Made by a program: the position numbers and the translations under genes. From Mesorhizobium huakuii (GTDB taxonomy: Bacteria > Pseudomonadota > Alphaproteobacteria > Rhizobiales > Rhizobiaceae): a stretch of DNA of 64,000 nucleotides. Numbering within the stretch: position 1 is the first letter of the stretch; every line of letters starts with the position of its first letter. Location of the stretch: the NCBI RefSeq assembly GCF_030160235.1, contig NZ_BSNY01000019.1:37506-101505 (forward strand). Reading direction: 5' to 3'. Below are positions 53,514-64,000 of the stretch, piece by piece. Under the pieces are notes generated by a model. It was not told the origin of the DNA. It saw only the letters and a program-made list of their open reading frames with translations, and did no database searches.

Positions 53514-53729
53514 CTACTTCTTTCGAGAAAACTCGAGGATCGTCGCTACGGTTTCGGGCTGTAGCGGCTCGTGCCCTGGCTCTTCATGCCAGAAGACTTG
53601 GCGTAGGTCCCGCTGATCGACCTTCTGGCCGCAGTTCGGGCAGTTGTAGAAATGGCCCTCTTCGCGGATGAGGTCGCCGCCGTGCAGCTTGCCGGGAATG
53701 AGTGGCCCAAGGTCTGATAGCTTTGTCAT
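53514..53729 (-). CDS. Small zinc-ribbon-like hypothetical protein
   Basis: 71 aa from the ATG at 53729; the longer frame upstream is antisense to the ligase gene. It has one CPNCGQ pair (YNCPNCGQKVDQRDLRQVFW) with two nearby histidines (HEEPGHEPL) that could complete a zinc site. Divergent from the DNA ligase. Common in rhizobial accessory DNA, unknown function. Confidence 0.6.
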   Translation of the reverse strand: MTKLSDLGPLIPGKLHGGDLIREEGHFYNCPNCGQKVDQRDLRQVFWHEEPGHEPLQPETVATILEFSRKK

Positions 53730-53813
53730 GACCGATCGAACCTCGCTTTTCAATAAAAGTTCCGGAACCATTTTAGCACATGCTAATTGAATCGCGGTTT
53801 TGCGAGTCTGTGC

Positions 53814-54686
53814 ATGCGTTTGAAGTTCATTCCGCCTTTGATGCCGACCCTTGTCGAGGAGCCTCCCGAAGGGGACGGTTGGATTCACGAGGTGAAGTTC
53901 GATGGCTACCGTTCGCAAATGATCATCGACGAGGACGGCACGCGCATCTACACGCGCAATGGCCATGACTGGACGTCGAAATATCGCGACCTGGTGCAGG
54001 AGGCGAAGAGCCTCGGCGCCGAAAGCGCCATCATCGATGGCGAGATAATTGTGCTGAACGAACCCGGCCTGTCCGACTTCGGCGAGTTGCGCAAGGCGAT
54101 CACCCGTCGGCCGCACGATCTCTATTTCGTCGCCTTCGACCTACTGCACCTCAACGGCCATGATTTGCGTGACATGGCTCTCGAGGATCGGCGCGAGATC
54201 CTGGCCAGTATGATCGCGCTTGGCGGCCGGATCCAGTTCAGCGAGCCGCTGCCGGGCGAAGCCAAGGCGATCTTTCATCTGCTCGAACAGAGTGGCCTAG
54301 AGGGCATGGTATCCAAGCGGCGCGACAGCAAATACCGCAGCGGCCCGTCGACGAACTGGTTGAAGGCGAAATCCTACTCGGTCGACGAGTACGAACTGAT
54401 TGGCGTCGAGCGTGAAGCCGGCAAGCCTGCCTTCGCCCTTATGGCCGATCGAGCGACAGGCCGATATGTCGGCTCGGCCTTCATCAATTCCAGCCAGGCG
54501 ATCAGAGAGCGGCTTTGGAAGCGCGTCCAGGAGCACGCCGGGCCGGCGCCGAAGGGGATGAAGCGACCGGCGACGCAATGGGTCAAGCCCGGCATCATCG
54601 GCCGCGTGAAGCACTTGCGAGGCGAGGAGGATTTGCGGCACGCTTCGCTGCAGGATTTCCGGGAGGAAGACAATGGCGGTGGCTAA
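53814..54686 (+). CDS. ATP-dependent DNA ligase (LigD-ligase-domain type)
   Basis: 290 aa from the ATG at 53814. The adenylation motif is HEVKFDGYR with Lys28 as the AMP-linked residue; later motifs are AIIDGEIIVLNE, LYFVAFDLLHLNG, LEGMVSKRRDSKYRSGPS and WLKAKSYSVDEYELIGV. An oligonucleotide-binding fold closes the protein. It corresponds to the ligase part of LigD without polymerase or phosphoesterase domains; no ku gene is next to it. It may repair or join element DNA. Confidence 0.9.
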   Translation: MRLKFIPPLMPTLVEEPPEGDGWIHEVKFDGYRSQMIIDEDGTRIYTRNGHDWTSKYRDLVQEAKSLGAESAIIDGEIIVLNEPGLSDFGELRKAITRRPHDLYFVAFDLLHLNGHDLRDMALEDRREILASMIALGGRIQFSEPLPGEAKAIFHLLEQSGLEGMVSKRRDSKYRSGPSTNWLKAKSYSVDEYELIGVEREAGKPAFALMADRATGRYVGSAFINSSQAIRERLWKRVQEHAGPAPKGMKRPATQWVKPGIIGRVKHLRGEEDLRHASLQDFREEDNGGG

Positions 54687-54691
54687 AAAGG

Positions 54692-54722
54692 AAAAGCCCC
54701 GGACGAGCCGGGGCCTTTTTTG
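54692..54722 (+). terminator. Bidirectional terminator between ligase and barrel protein genes
   Basis: AAAAGCCCCGG (54692-54702) pairs with CCGGGGCCTTTTTT (54708-54721). It has A and T runs on both sides and separates two convergent genes (ligase stop 54686, barrel stop 54741). Confidence 0.85.
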
Positions 54723-54740
54723 TCGTGGTCCGCCGATGGA

Positions 54741-55391
54741 TTAGAACTTGTAGTTCAGACCGACACGAACGGTGTGGAAGGCAATCTTGTCCGTGAGGGT
54801 GTTGCCCCCAAGGTTAATAACGTCCGCCTTGCCCAGGTCGGTATAGAGATACTCGGATTTGATCGTCCAGTTGGTGTTGATGGCGTATTCGGCACCAGCG
54901 CCGAGGGTCCAGCCAGCCTTGGTCTTCGAACCGCTGAGTGACCCATTGTTGATAGCAGTTTCAAAATGGCCGTAGGCGAGACCGCCCGTGCCATAAATCA
55001 TGAAGCGGTCAACAGGCGTATAGCCGATGCGCGCACGCAGCGTACCGAACCAATCGACCTTGGTCTCCAAGAGGGTGACAGGAAACGAAAGATCACCCTT
55101 GATGTCGGCCGCCTGGAAGTCGGTCTCTACACCATAGACCACCTGGCCAGACTGCCAATTGTAGCCAGCCTGAACACCGCCCTGAAAGCCGCTCGCGCTG
55201 ACATCAATACTCACGGGGCTGCCGGTGGCCGTGTGTTTGAACGTGCCGAAACCGCCGCCAGCGTTCACGCCGATATAAGCGCCGGTCCAGTCAAACGAGG
55301 CAGCAACGGGCGCCTCCTGCAGAACGTCGGCTGCGTGGGCGGCGCCAGCTAGTCCCGCCAATATGGCGGTTGCAAGTAGGATAGATTTCAT
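54741..55391 (-). CDS. Outer-membrane beta-barrel protein, Omp25/Omp31-like
   Basis: 216 aa from the ATG at 55391. The signal peptide MKSILLATAILAGLAGAAHA is followed by SFDWTGAYIGVNAGGGFGTF, typical of Omp25/31-type eight-stranded porins, and the protein ends LNYKF with a terminal Phe for barrel assembly. Repeated strands such as GVQAGYNWQSGQVVYGVETD and TNWTIKSEYLYTDLG support this. It probably changes the surface of the host. Located inside the integrated element. Confidence 0.88.
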   Translation of the reverse strand: MKSILLATAILAGLAGAAHAADVLQEAPVAASFDWTGAYIGVNAGGGFGTFKHTATGSPVSIDVSASGFQGGVQAGYNWQSGQVVYGVETDFQAADIKGDLSFPVTLLETKVDWFGTLRARIGYTPVDRFMIYGTGGLAYGHFETAINNGSLSGSKTKAGWTLGAGAEYAINTNWTIKSEYLYTDLGKADVINLGGNTLTDKIAFHTVRVGLNYKF

Positions 55392-55689
55392 AGCAAGCCC
55401 CTTCAATCAAATGCGTATCAGTAGCTTAGTACCCCCTTATGGAGTGGTCGCCTACTGGGCGCCATGTGACCTCCGGCAAAAAGCACTGCGCGTTGCAGTT
55501 GCGCAACACTCTCAGCTCACGACTCATGTTCGGTTTTGAAGAGGCGCTAGAGAACCAGCGGTTGTCAGCAGCAGCTTAACGTTCAGTGGATTTTCGCGAA
55601 ATGCTCGCCACATCGTCATCCTAAGAGCCGGCTTCGTCGGCCCGGGTTCCTCAAACGGAACCTAATATGCGTGCGCAGCTTATCGCGGC

Positions 55690-55878
55690 ATGAGCACGCG
55701 CGGAATCAACTTCTTGCATCGGTGGATTGCCAACAACGTGCCCGAGACCACGAAACCGGACGCTGTTTCTATTTCCGAGATAACCCACAAGCTGTTTCCC
55801 GACGCCAAAGCCCTCGGGATCAAGCGTGAGGAAATCGATGAAGAGGTTGAGAGCCTTTACCGCACACTGTTCGATTGA
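55690..55878 (+). CDS. DUF768-type small protein
   Basis: 62 aa: MSTRGINFLHRWIANNVPET followed by SVSI-like DAVSISEITHKLFPDAKALG and EEIDEEVESLYRTLFD. It matches my recollection of DUF768, found almost only in Mesorhizobium and often in many copies per genome. Acidic, helical, cytoplasmic; function unknown. Confidence 0.75.
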   Translation: MSTRGINFLHRWIANNVPETTKPDAVSISEITHKLFPDAKALGIKREEIDEEVESLYRTLFD

Positions 55879-55979
55879 ATTGTGCATTTTGACCCTGGCT
55901 TGACCGAATAGCCTTGCCACCGAGCCCGAGCCGGGGAATATAATCCTCCTGTTGCGGCGACACTCCAACGGAGATCGCC

Positions 55980-56294
55980 ATGCCTCTCAAGACCCTAGCC
56001 GATACCCTAGCAGCGCGCGAAAGCGTGCACGTCAACTGCAGCCATCCCATGTGCTGCAGATCGACCAAACTCGACATCCAGGCGCTGATAGACCGCCTCG
56101 GGCCAGGCCACGGCTCAATGCATGACGATCTTGTCGGGCTGTTCGTCTGCTCGCACTGCAAAGCCGACGGCCGAGATCAGCGCCCGGTGTTTTTCACCTG
56201 CATTCCTGACTACGAAGGCGTAAACGCGAAGCGCAACCACGACTGGAAGCCGACTTTCGATCGAGGAGCACAGGGGGACTTCAGTCTTAGTTGA
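55980..56294 (+). CDS. Small zinc-binding-like hypothetical protein
   Basis: 104 aa. Cysteines in NCSHPMCCRSTKLDI and, later, FVCSHCKADGRDQRPVFFTC have zinc-finger spacing. The rest contains LIDRLGPGHGSMHDDL. Similar small proteins occur in rhizobial phage-derived DNA. It stands alone after the DUF768-type gene. Confidence 0.7.
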   Translation: MPLKTLADTLAARESVHVNCSHPMCCRSTKLDIQALIDRLGPGHGSMHDDLVGLFVCSHCKADGRDQRPVFFTCIPDYEGVNAKRNHDWKPTFDRGAQGDFSLS

Positions 56295-56472
56295 GCAATT
56301 TCTAATATGCCTATAACTTAGGCATTGCGGGCCAGTACCCCCTAGCTACACCCACCCGCAAATGGCCTGACGTGCGCTTGGGTTCCGCCGACCTTGGTGG
56401 CGCACGTCGGGCTGTTTCTATTATTGGACCCAAAAGGTTCGGCCTCCTTGGTAGGGGCGAGATTTCCAAACC

Positions 56473-56601
56473 TCAAATGCCTGACTTTTGCATCAGGTTG
56501 GCAACTCGCATGCCAAGCCTAGCGGTGAATTCGCCATTGTTGGCGGCGAAATCCCAACAGAAGAAGGTCCCCAAGCAAAAAAGCAGAATGGAGAATCGCA
56601 T
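56473..56601 (-). CDS. Tiny exported protein
   Basis: 42 aa starting MRFSILLFCLGTFFCWDFAA, a signal-peptide-like stretch, then NNGEFTARLGMRVANLMQKS and GI. The frame has an AT-rich promoter-like upstream region (ATATATATTAG) but only a weak ribosome site. The opposite strand also has an open frame that looks like its shadow. Confidence 0.45.
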   Translation of the reverse strand: MRFSILLFCLGTFFCWDFAANNGEFTARLGMRVANLMQKSGI

Positions 56602-56669
56602 TAGCGTATTCTAATATATATGAATTGAATAAGCGTTAAGGCGCGCCGTCTTTAGGCCCTGGGGTAGCG

Positions 56670-56834
56670 ATGACCGACAAGCCGGCTACAACCTACGTCG
56701 TCAGCATATTCGAGAAACCGCGTTGGCGCACCGTGCTGACCACCAAGGACAAGCAGAAGGCGCTCGATATGGCCAAGGAGATCGGCGACAAGGTGCGGAT
56801 CGAGGAGATCACACCTAAGCCGAAGAAGCGCTAA
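56670..56834 (+). CDS. Small basic hypothetical protein
   Basis: 54 aa: TDKPATTYVVSIFEKPRWRT then VLTTKDKQKALDMAKEIGD and KVRIEEITPKPKKR. Charged, helical and lysine-rich at the end, so it may bind nucleic acid or protein. GGGG precedes the ATG by 5 nt. No family recognised. Confidence 0.55.
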   Translation: MTDKPATTYVVSIFEKPRWRTVLTTKDKQKALDMAKEIGDKVRIEEITPKPKKR

Positions 56835-56988
56835 TTGAAAGGTGGCCGACGCCTCGTTGGGCGGGGGGCGTTGGGGTAAAAGGCGCCGGCCAGGCGGAAA
56901 CAGGTCCGCCGCGCCGCACAGATGGCCGATTTATTAGGGGAGCATAATGGCGTGATCGCGGAAGGAGACGCACCCGAACTAGGCTTCC

Positions 56989-57249
56989 TCATCTTCTTCG
57001 CCCCAATGCCGGATCCCACTGTGCGTTCGTGTAGTGGCGGTCGCCGACATAGGCGGCCCGCTCGGCCTCGCGGATACAGACGATGTGTTGGCCGCAAGGC
57101 GCTTCGTTCTGCTCGCCGGCGTAGAGAAATACCTTGTTGCTGCGGTCTTTTATCATTCGACAGAAATATTTCACTTTATTGGTGAACGCGCAGGCAGAAA
57201 AAGCCTCCGTGACGTGGGTGTTGGCCAAGGAAACGACATGAAATCGCAT
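56989..57249 (-). pseudogene. Probable truncated N-terminus of a glycosyltransferase-like phage protein
   Basis: 86 aa. The start MRFHVVSLANTHVTEAFSAC then AFTNKVKYFCRMIKDR, FLYAGEQNEAPCGQHIVCI and AYVGDRHYTNAQWDPAL resembles the beginning of glycosyltransferase-like proteins of phages and rhizobia, which run to several hundred residues. Here it ends in GRRR and a stop, and no continuation is seen in the 400 bp that follow. It could also be a short real gene. Confidence 0.45.
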
Positions 57250-57395
57250 TGACTGTACTCCGATGATGTGTGCTTGGTGATTGAACCAATTCTATGAGGC
57301 GGCCGAGATGAGCGAGTACAACGGTTCAGTCATGTTTCAGAAACGGCTAGACGCCCGCCGTGCCGAGGCGGTAAGGGCGCTATACGACAAGGAGG

Positions 57396-59414
<2,019 letters not shown>

Positions 59415-59755
59415 ATGGCATCACTCGCAACACGGCTTCCCGATCGGTGCCGTCCGCTTTGGGACGACAATTTCTCAACATGATGAGAGCGATTTGGAAG
59501 CTGGTTGATCGAAGCCTTGGTTGACCAAGGCGGGTGATGCGAATGCCCGAGTTTCGCGCGGTTCCGGCGGCCCTCAGAATATCATAAGTGCCGCCTGGAG
59601 CGAACTCAATTCTGCCCGCAACAGAGTGCCTATTTGTGCCGAACAGGCAGTGCGTCGAAGGCGGCGAACGACGATTGATCGGACGGCTCGCTTCGCATAG
59701 GACTAAAATCGAGCGAATTCGAGAGTGTCACGCCACGAACAAATTGTCAGAACCG
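59415..59755. other. Gap without a gene between tail fibre and darT
   Basis: 341 bp. It contains one small inverted repeat, CCTTGGT-TG-ACCAAGG (59515-59530), and presumably the promoters of both the leftward fibre gene and the rightward darTG pair. No RNA gene was seen. Confidence 0.4.
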
Positions 59756-60406
59756 ATGCCCCTCCCCGCAGCTGATCAGAAAATCTACCACATCGTCAAC
59801 GTTGACAAGCTGCCTTCCATCATCACTGAGGGTCGCATCTATTGCGACGCAGAGATGGCAAAAAAATCTGCGCTCGGCGGCACCACGATAGGTATGAATG
59901 CGATCAAGAACCGTCGCTTCAGCTTGCCCGTGTCTTGCTATTCCGACGCCAGGGTGAGCGACTTCACGCCATTCTATTATTGCCCGAGATCAGTGATGCT
60001 CTACGTGATCCACTGTGCCAATAATCCCGAGCTGACGTATCGAGGCGGGCAAGACCCAATTGTTCATTTGGAAGCCGACCTCGGAAAGGTTATCGACTGG
60101 GCGGACGAGCGAGGACACAGTTGGACAATCGCTGGTTCCAATGCCGGTGCGGCCTACACTAAGTTTTGGAGATCCAAGGCTGATTTGGGCAACCTGAATT
60201 GGGCTCACATAGCCGCCAGACAATGGGCTGCTTCGGAAATAAAAGAGGCGAAACAGGCGGAATTCCTGTTCTATCACCACTTTCCGTGGCATCTTGTGGA
60301 ACGTATCGGAGTGAATACGCTTGCAACATTCCACGCTGCGACCGCCGCAGTGAAGAACGCCACGCACAAGCCCGCAGTGCAACAAATGCCGGCTTGGTAC
60401 TACTGA
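59756..60406 (+). CDS. darT: DarT DNA ADP-ribosyltransferase toxin
   Basis: 216 aa from the ATG at 59756. Family hallmarks are YHIVNVDKLPSIITEGRIYC, the IKNRR segment (Arg53/Arg54), DFTPFYYCPRSVMLYVI, YRGGQDPIVHLEADL and the catalytic Glu169 in EAKQAEFLFYHHFPW. DarT modifies thymidine or guanosine in single-stranded DNA with ADP-ribose, blocking replication, and can act as abortive-infection defence. It is 3 nt before darG, on the strand opposite to the flanking virion genes. Confidence 0.92.
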   Translation: MPLPAADQKIYHIVNVDKLPSIITEGRIYCDAEMAKKSALGGTTIGMNAIKNRRFSLPVSCYSDARVSDFTPFYYCPRSVMLYVIHCANNPELTYRGGQDPIVHLEADLGKVIDWADERGHSWTIAGSNAGAAYTKFWRSKADLGNLNWAHIAARQWAASEIKEAKQAEFLFYHHFPWHLVERIGVNTLATFHAATAAVKNATHKPAVQQMPAWYY

Positions 60407-60409
60407 GGA

Positions 60410-61501
60410 ATGGCGATGATAAAGTCCACCACCGGCAACATTTTGGAGGCCAACGCCGAGGCGCTGGTAAACACCGTGAACTGCGTAGGCATCATGGGCC
60501 GGGGCATCGCTTTGCAGTTTAAGAATGCGTTTCCGTCGAATTTCAAAATTTATGCCGCGGCGTGTGCTCGCAATGAGGTCCGTCCTGGGCAGATGTTTGT
60601 CGTCGAAACTGGCGAATTGTCGCCTCGCTATATCATCAACTTTCCGACCAAACGGCATTGGAAAGGCAAAAGCCGAATGGAAGACATCGATGCGGGGCTT
60701 CAGGCGCTCGTAAAAGTCATAAAGGATCGAGGTATCAAGTCTATCGCCATTCCGCCACTGGGCTCGGGCCTGGGTGGGTTGGATTGGGCTGATGTGCGTC
60801 CACGCATCGTGGAAGCCATGGATTCCGTTGACGCCGAGGTTGTTATCTACGAACCCTCAGGCGCGCCGGACGCAGCCGCTTTAGCCCGCAATCGCCGAAC
60901 GCCCAACATGACCCCTGGCCGTGCGGCCCTAGTCGTCCTTCTGCAACGCTATCTGAACGGTTTGATGGATCCGTTCGTGACGCTTCTGGAAGCTCACAAA
61001 TTGATGTTTTTCATGCAGGAGGCTGGTCAGGGCCTTCGTCTTCAATACGCAAAAGCCAACTATGGGCCTTACGCCCAAAACCTGAAGCACGTGTTCAACA
61101 GCATCGAAGGAGCCCTCGTATCGGGGTATTCTGACGGGGGTGATGATCCAACGAAGCAAATACGTCTGGTTCCCGGAGCCTATGAAGACGCTGACCGTTA
61201 CCTCGCAGATGACGCCGAAACGAGGCGCCGGTTCGATCGGGTGGCGGAACTCGTTGTGGGCTTTGAAACACCCTACGGGCTTGAATTGCTATCGACGGTT
61301 TATTGGGTCGTGAAGAACGAAGGCGCTAGGACGCTCGACGACGTCGAGAGAGCGATTCATTCTTGGAGCGAACGTAAGAAGCAGTTTAGTCGCGATCAAA
61401 TCGCAGTCGCCATGCGTGCCCTTGTGAAAAACAAGTGGCTGGAGTTGGAAGTTAGGTCTTCCGACAACAAGGCAGCAAACCCTCCGTCAGCTAGCATGTA
61501 A
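60410..61501 (+). CDS. darG: DarG macrodomain antitoxin
   Basis: 363 aa. Residues 1-155 form a macrodomain: GNILEANAEALVNTVNCVGI, MGRGIALQFKNAFPSNFKIY, FPTKRHWKGKSRMEDIDAGL and PPLGSGLGGLDW. It removes ADP-ribose from DNA. Residues about 160-363 are the C-terminal domain that binds DarT directly (GRAALVVLLQRYLNGLMDPF, YWVVKNEGARTLDDVERAIH). It starts 3 nt after darT, so both proteins come from one mRNA. Confidence 0.93.
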   Translation: MAMIKSTTGNILEANAEALVNTVNCVGIMGRGIALQFKNAFPSNFKIYAAACARNEVRPGQMFVVETGELSPRYIINFPTKRHWKGKSRMEDIDAGLQALVKVIKDRGIKSIAIPPLGSGLGGLDWADVRPRIVEAMDSVDAEVVIYEPSGAPDAAALARNRRTPNMTPGRAALVVLLQRYLNGLMDPFVTLLEAHKLMFFMQEAGQGLRLQYAKANYGPYAQNLKHVFNSIEGALVSGYSDGGDDPTKQIRLVPGAYEDADRYLADDAETRRRFDRVAELVVGFETPYGLELLSTVYWVVKNEGARTLDDVERAIHSWSERKKQFSRDQIAVAMRALVKNKWLELEVRSSDNKAANPPSASM

Positions 61502-61539
61502 GGAGGGCGGGCACTGAACTCGCTGCCAGGGGGAAGAAG

Positions 61540-61704
61540 ATGGACATTGTGCTAACCGTCGTCGGCGTTCTGATTTGCGTCGGCATTGCCAACATCGTCT
61601 TCTCGATGTTCGGAGACGCGCGAGAAGATGCCCGGAGCCGTCGGCGCTTGAAGCGCATCGAAACGCGAAACGCGCAGCATCAGCGTGCGCCTCGCGGATC
61701 CTGA
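61540..61704 (+). CDS. Small single-span membrane protein
   Basis: 54 aa: MDIVLTVVGVLICVGIANIV then FSMFGDAREDARSRRRLKRI. One membrane helix and a basic tail. It follows darG by 38 bp and overlaps the end of the convergent large gene by 25 bp. Purine-rich GGGGGAAGAAG precedes the ATG. No known family. Confidence 0.45.
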   Translation: MDIVLTVVGVLICVGIANIVFSMFGDAREDARSRRRLKRIETRNAQHQRAPRGS

Positions 61705-63941
61705 AGCGTCTGTCCACTCTCAAATAGCGTCCGCAACCCGGCCTCCGGGTAGCTGACAGCCGGCCGGCGATCGGCCGCGGCTCGCGTCCGCTGGACGGCT
61801 TCCGGCCCGGTCAAGATATCGCCCAAGTCCGCAAGATTGCCTCGCAACTGTGCACGCTTCGCCGCATCACCAGCTTGGGTGATAAAGCTGGTGCCGAGGG
61901 ACTTCGTGAGATCGATCAGCGTGCCCAGGGGCGACCTGGCGCCTAGATCGCCATGTACCAACTGATTGGCGGCCGTGGTGCTGCCTGGTGCGTCGCGCCG
62001 CATTGTCGCCTGCAGGACGTGGAGCAATTCCGGCATCGACGTAGCGGCCCGCCCGCCGGGTAGGTTGCGCAACACCGCGTCCAACACTTCCTGCCGTGCG
62101 TCGTTTCCGGCGACACTACGATGGAATTTGGCGCCCGCCGATTCGCGGCTACCGCCTTGGGTCTCAGTCTGCGCCGTAGCGTAGCGGTCAGCGAGGTTCT
62201 GGCGCACGAGCGCCGCCGTCGTTTCCGGATCTTGGCGGGTAAGACGCTGCACGGCGTCAGCAGCCTCCGGCGCGGACCCGGCGAGTGGGTTCTGCGGAAG
62301 AATGGCGTTGCCGGCGCCAGCAGTGTCCTTTGCCGCGGCGACGCGACCGACCGGCCCTTGCTCAAGCGGGTTCAGTTGCGTGCGCCGAAGATGCTCCTGT
62401 TCGGCGAGCGCCTGGGCGTATTCCGGCGACTGCTGCGTCGCAATGTTCCGCGCGGTCGCGGCGCCGGCACGCTGGCGACCGGCCAGTTCTGGCCCGTAAA
62501 GCGGATTGGCCGAATTAGACAGGGCTTCGCCGCGCGCCGCCATGTCCTTCGTCACCGCGTCAACGACGGCGATCGAATTGTCCGGCATCCCGGCATAGTC
62601 GGGCGCCAGTTCCGCGTTCCCGCGAAGGCGCGCCAGCGCCGCGGTGAAGCGCGGGTCAGCCGCGATCGGCGCGAACTCCGCTTGCGGAATCGTCTGTGGC
62701 CGCACCGGCCCTGCCGGACCGACAGCGCCGGTCGCGTCGTAGAGTGGCCGCGTCTGCGCGTTGATGCCCTGACGCGTCTGGTCGAGCACGTTCGTTGCCG
62801 CTTCCGCCGCGGCGGGGCCGAGCGTGGACGGCTGCGGGTGCTGCGGGGCGATCTGGTCGAGCACGCCCCCGACAGCAGAGTCGACCTGGGCCGGACGGGC
62901 GGCGAAGAAAGGCGCGGTGATATTGCCGCCTGTCGTGGACCCTTCGACCACGCGCAAGATGTCACGCAGTTTGCTGGCACCGCCACGGGCCTGGGCTAGC
63001 GACTCGGGGCTCGAGAGATCGATACCGTGACCGTTGTCCTGGAGCCGCTGCGCGGCCTGCCATTCGGCGTCGGTCGTGCCATTGGTCGCGCGTCGGATCA
63101 CCGCGTCAGGCGCGTTGTGGGCGCGCGTAGCCGCGGCGCCGACGTTGCCGAACAGCGCGCCGAGAAAACGCATCATGCCCTCGTAGGGCGTGCCCTCCGT
63201 CGCTTGGCCAGCCGCTTCGGACGCAACTGCCGGAGCGACGACGTTGCCAAGCGCTTCTTCGGCGTAACGGCCCACTTTTGCGAGGCCGGGCGCCGCCCGA
63301 GCGGCCCTGCTCGGCAGTCCGCCCGGAGCGGCGAATTCGCCAATCGTTCCTGCCCATTTGCCGGGCGTGGTCTGCGGCTTGTGCAGCACGGCGTCCATGA
63401 CGTCTCGCGTCTTGTCCTGGGCGTCGTAAACGCCGGTTCGGACGTCGGCGTTGTCGTTGCCGGAAATCGTGCGCAGGGCGTAATTCACCGCGCCGGTCAG
63501 CGGATTGATCACCGCGTCCTTGAAGTGGTCGTGCTCGGGACCGGGCGTGGCCGGATCCAGACCGAGCATGGAACGCACCGGACCTTCGGCCTTGTCGAAC
63601 AGCCAACCGCCGGCGTCGCCCGCCACGCGGTTCAGCGTGATCGGCGACATGGCGCTTTCGACCACGCCGCGCGGCACGCCGGAAGCGATGGATTCGCCGA
63701 CGTCCTTGGCGGTCGAGATCGGCGCCTGGCCGCCAAACGTCTCGCGCATGGCTTTCGTCATCACGTCGTCCGAGGTTCCCGCCGGAAACTGAACGGTCGA
63801 ACCGTCGGGGGCCTTGACGCTGATCGGTGTTGCGGCACCGGCCGGAGCCGGAGCGCCGTATTTCGTCCAGGGGCCTTGCTTTGTTGGCGTTGATTCGGCG
63901 GGCGCCGCTGAGGGCTGCACGACCTTGAAACCAGGCGTCAT
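61680..63941 (-). CDS. Large phage virion-like protein (possible internal/ejection protein)
   Basis: 753 aa from the ATG at 63941; an alternative TTG two codons earlier is possible. The N-terminal region is Pro/Ala-rich, then APDGSTVQFPAGTSDDVMTK, a motif seen in phage structural proteins. Long helical, Ala/Gln/Arg-rich stretches follow (EAATNVLDQTRQGINAQTRP, RQRAGAATARNIATQQSPEY). The composition and length fit podovirus-type internal virion proteins, but I cannot name the family. Same direction as the tail-fibre gene, so both belong to one late module. Confidence 0.55.
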   Translation of the reverse strand: MTPGFKVVQPSAAPAESTPTKQGPWTKYGAPAPAGAATPISVKAPDGSTVQFPAGTSDDVMTKAMRETFGGQAPISTAKDVGESIASGVPRGVVESAMSPITLNRVAGDAGGWLFDKAEGPVRSMLGLDPATPGPEHDHFKDAVINPLTGAVNYALRTISGNDNADVRTGVYDAQDKTRDVMDAVLHKPQTTPGKWAGTIGEFAAPGGLPSRAARAAPGLAKVGRYAEEALGNVVAPAVASEAAGQATEGTPYEGMMRFLGALFGNVGAAATRAHNAPDAVIRRATNGTTDAEWQAAQRLQDNGHGIDLSSPESLAQARGGASKLRDILRVVEGSTTGGNITAPFFAARPAQVDSAVGGVLDQIAPQHPQPSTLGPAAAEAATNVLDQTRQGINAQTRPLYDATGAVGPAGPVRPQTIPQAEFAPIAADPRFTAALARLRGNAELAPDYAGMPDNSIAVVDAVTKDMAARGEALSNSANPLYGPELAGRQRAGAATARNIATQQSPEYAQALAEQEHLRRTQLNPLEQGPVGRVAAAKDTAGAGNAILPQNPLAGSAPEAADAVQRLTRQDPETTAALVRQNLADRYATAQTETQGGSRESAGAKFHRSVAGNDARQEVLDAVLRNLPGGRAATSMPELLHVLQATMRRDAPGSTTAANQLVHGDLGARSPLGTLIDLTKSLGTSFITQAGDAAKRAQLRGNLADLGDILTGPEAVQRTRAAADRRPAVSYPEAGLRTLFESGQTLQDPRGAR

Positions 63942-64000
63942 ACCCAACTTGAACAGTTGGACGTGAACGGATAGCGAACACTGTCCGTTAAGCCATTGAA

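Noticed and set aside
56372-56614. 80-aa rightward frame
   Set aside because: It lies opposite the 42-aa exported-protein frame and has neither ribosome site nor domain.

Overview
The window is high-GC chromosomal DNA of an alphaproteobacterium of the order Hyphomicrobiales, most probably Mesorhizobium. Supporting signs are the PhyR-NepR-EcfG stress circuit with several HWE-type histidine kinases, the pst-phoU-phoB order, a DUF768-type and a DUF2865-type protein, and a Rhizobiales-style palindromic intergenic repeat. The genus is inferred from gene content, not from a marker gene.
Left part (1-15.1 kb): the tail of an ABC-transporter ATPase gene is followed by a leftward unit (methyltransferase, TetR regulator, two PotD-like binding proteins, FAD amine oxidase). 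It diverges from a tightly packed rightward unit (two PYROXD2/phytoene-desaturase-like oxidoreductases, a GcvT-like folate-domain protein, an 81-aa protein). Together they look like uptake and oxidation of an unidentified amine. Then come a dipeptidase, a leftward MhqO-like dioxygenase/esterase/acetyltransferase unit and a sulfatase-family hydrolase.
Middle (15.1-28 kb): a general stress response island. ecfG, nepR and phyR sit at its centre, with a FATGUY-like single-domain response regulator, three HWE/HisKA_2 kinases, a Crp/Fnr regulator and envelope or small membrane proteins (PRC-barrel, DUF883, holin-like, DUF1328, glycine-zipper lipoprotein, lipid kinase). Ten sites match the EcfG consensus GGAAC-N16/17-CGTT and lie upstream of these genes on the correct strand, so the island is largely a physically clustered regulon.
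28-43 kb: a xylose-type ABC transporter (xylF, xylH, single-domain xylG) diverges from a ROK repressor across two similar 21-bp putative operators. The complete pstSCAB-phoU-phoB operon follows, with a Pho box; phoR is not next to it. Upstream lies a 1390-aa hybrid kinase with six PAS regions and two receivers. 43-48.9 kb holds small envelope and hypothetical genes, a GST with a histone-H1-like tail and a VOC protein.
48.98-64 kb: an integrated element, probably a prophage or phage-derived island, begins at a 49-bp 3' half of tRNA-Glu(CTC) beside a tyrosine recombinase and runs past the window end. It carries an overlapping operon of small secreted proteins with a staphylococcal-nuclease/excalibur protein, an ATP-dependent DNA ligase, an outer-membrane barrel protein, several tiny genes, a collagen-repeat tail fibre, a large virion-like protein and, between those two late genes but on the opposite strand, a darTG DNA-ADP-ribosylation toxin-antitoxin pair.
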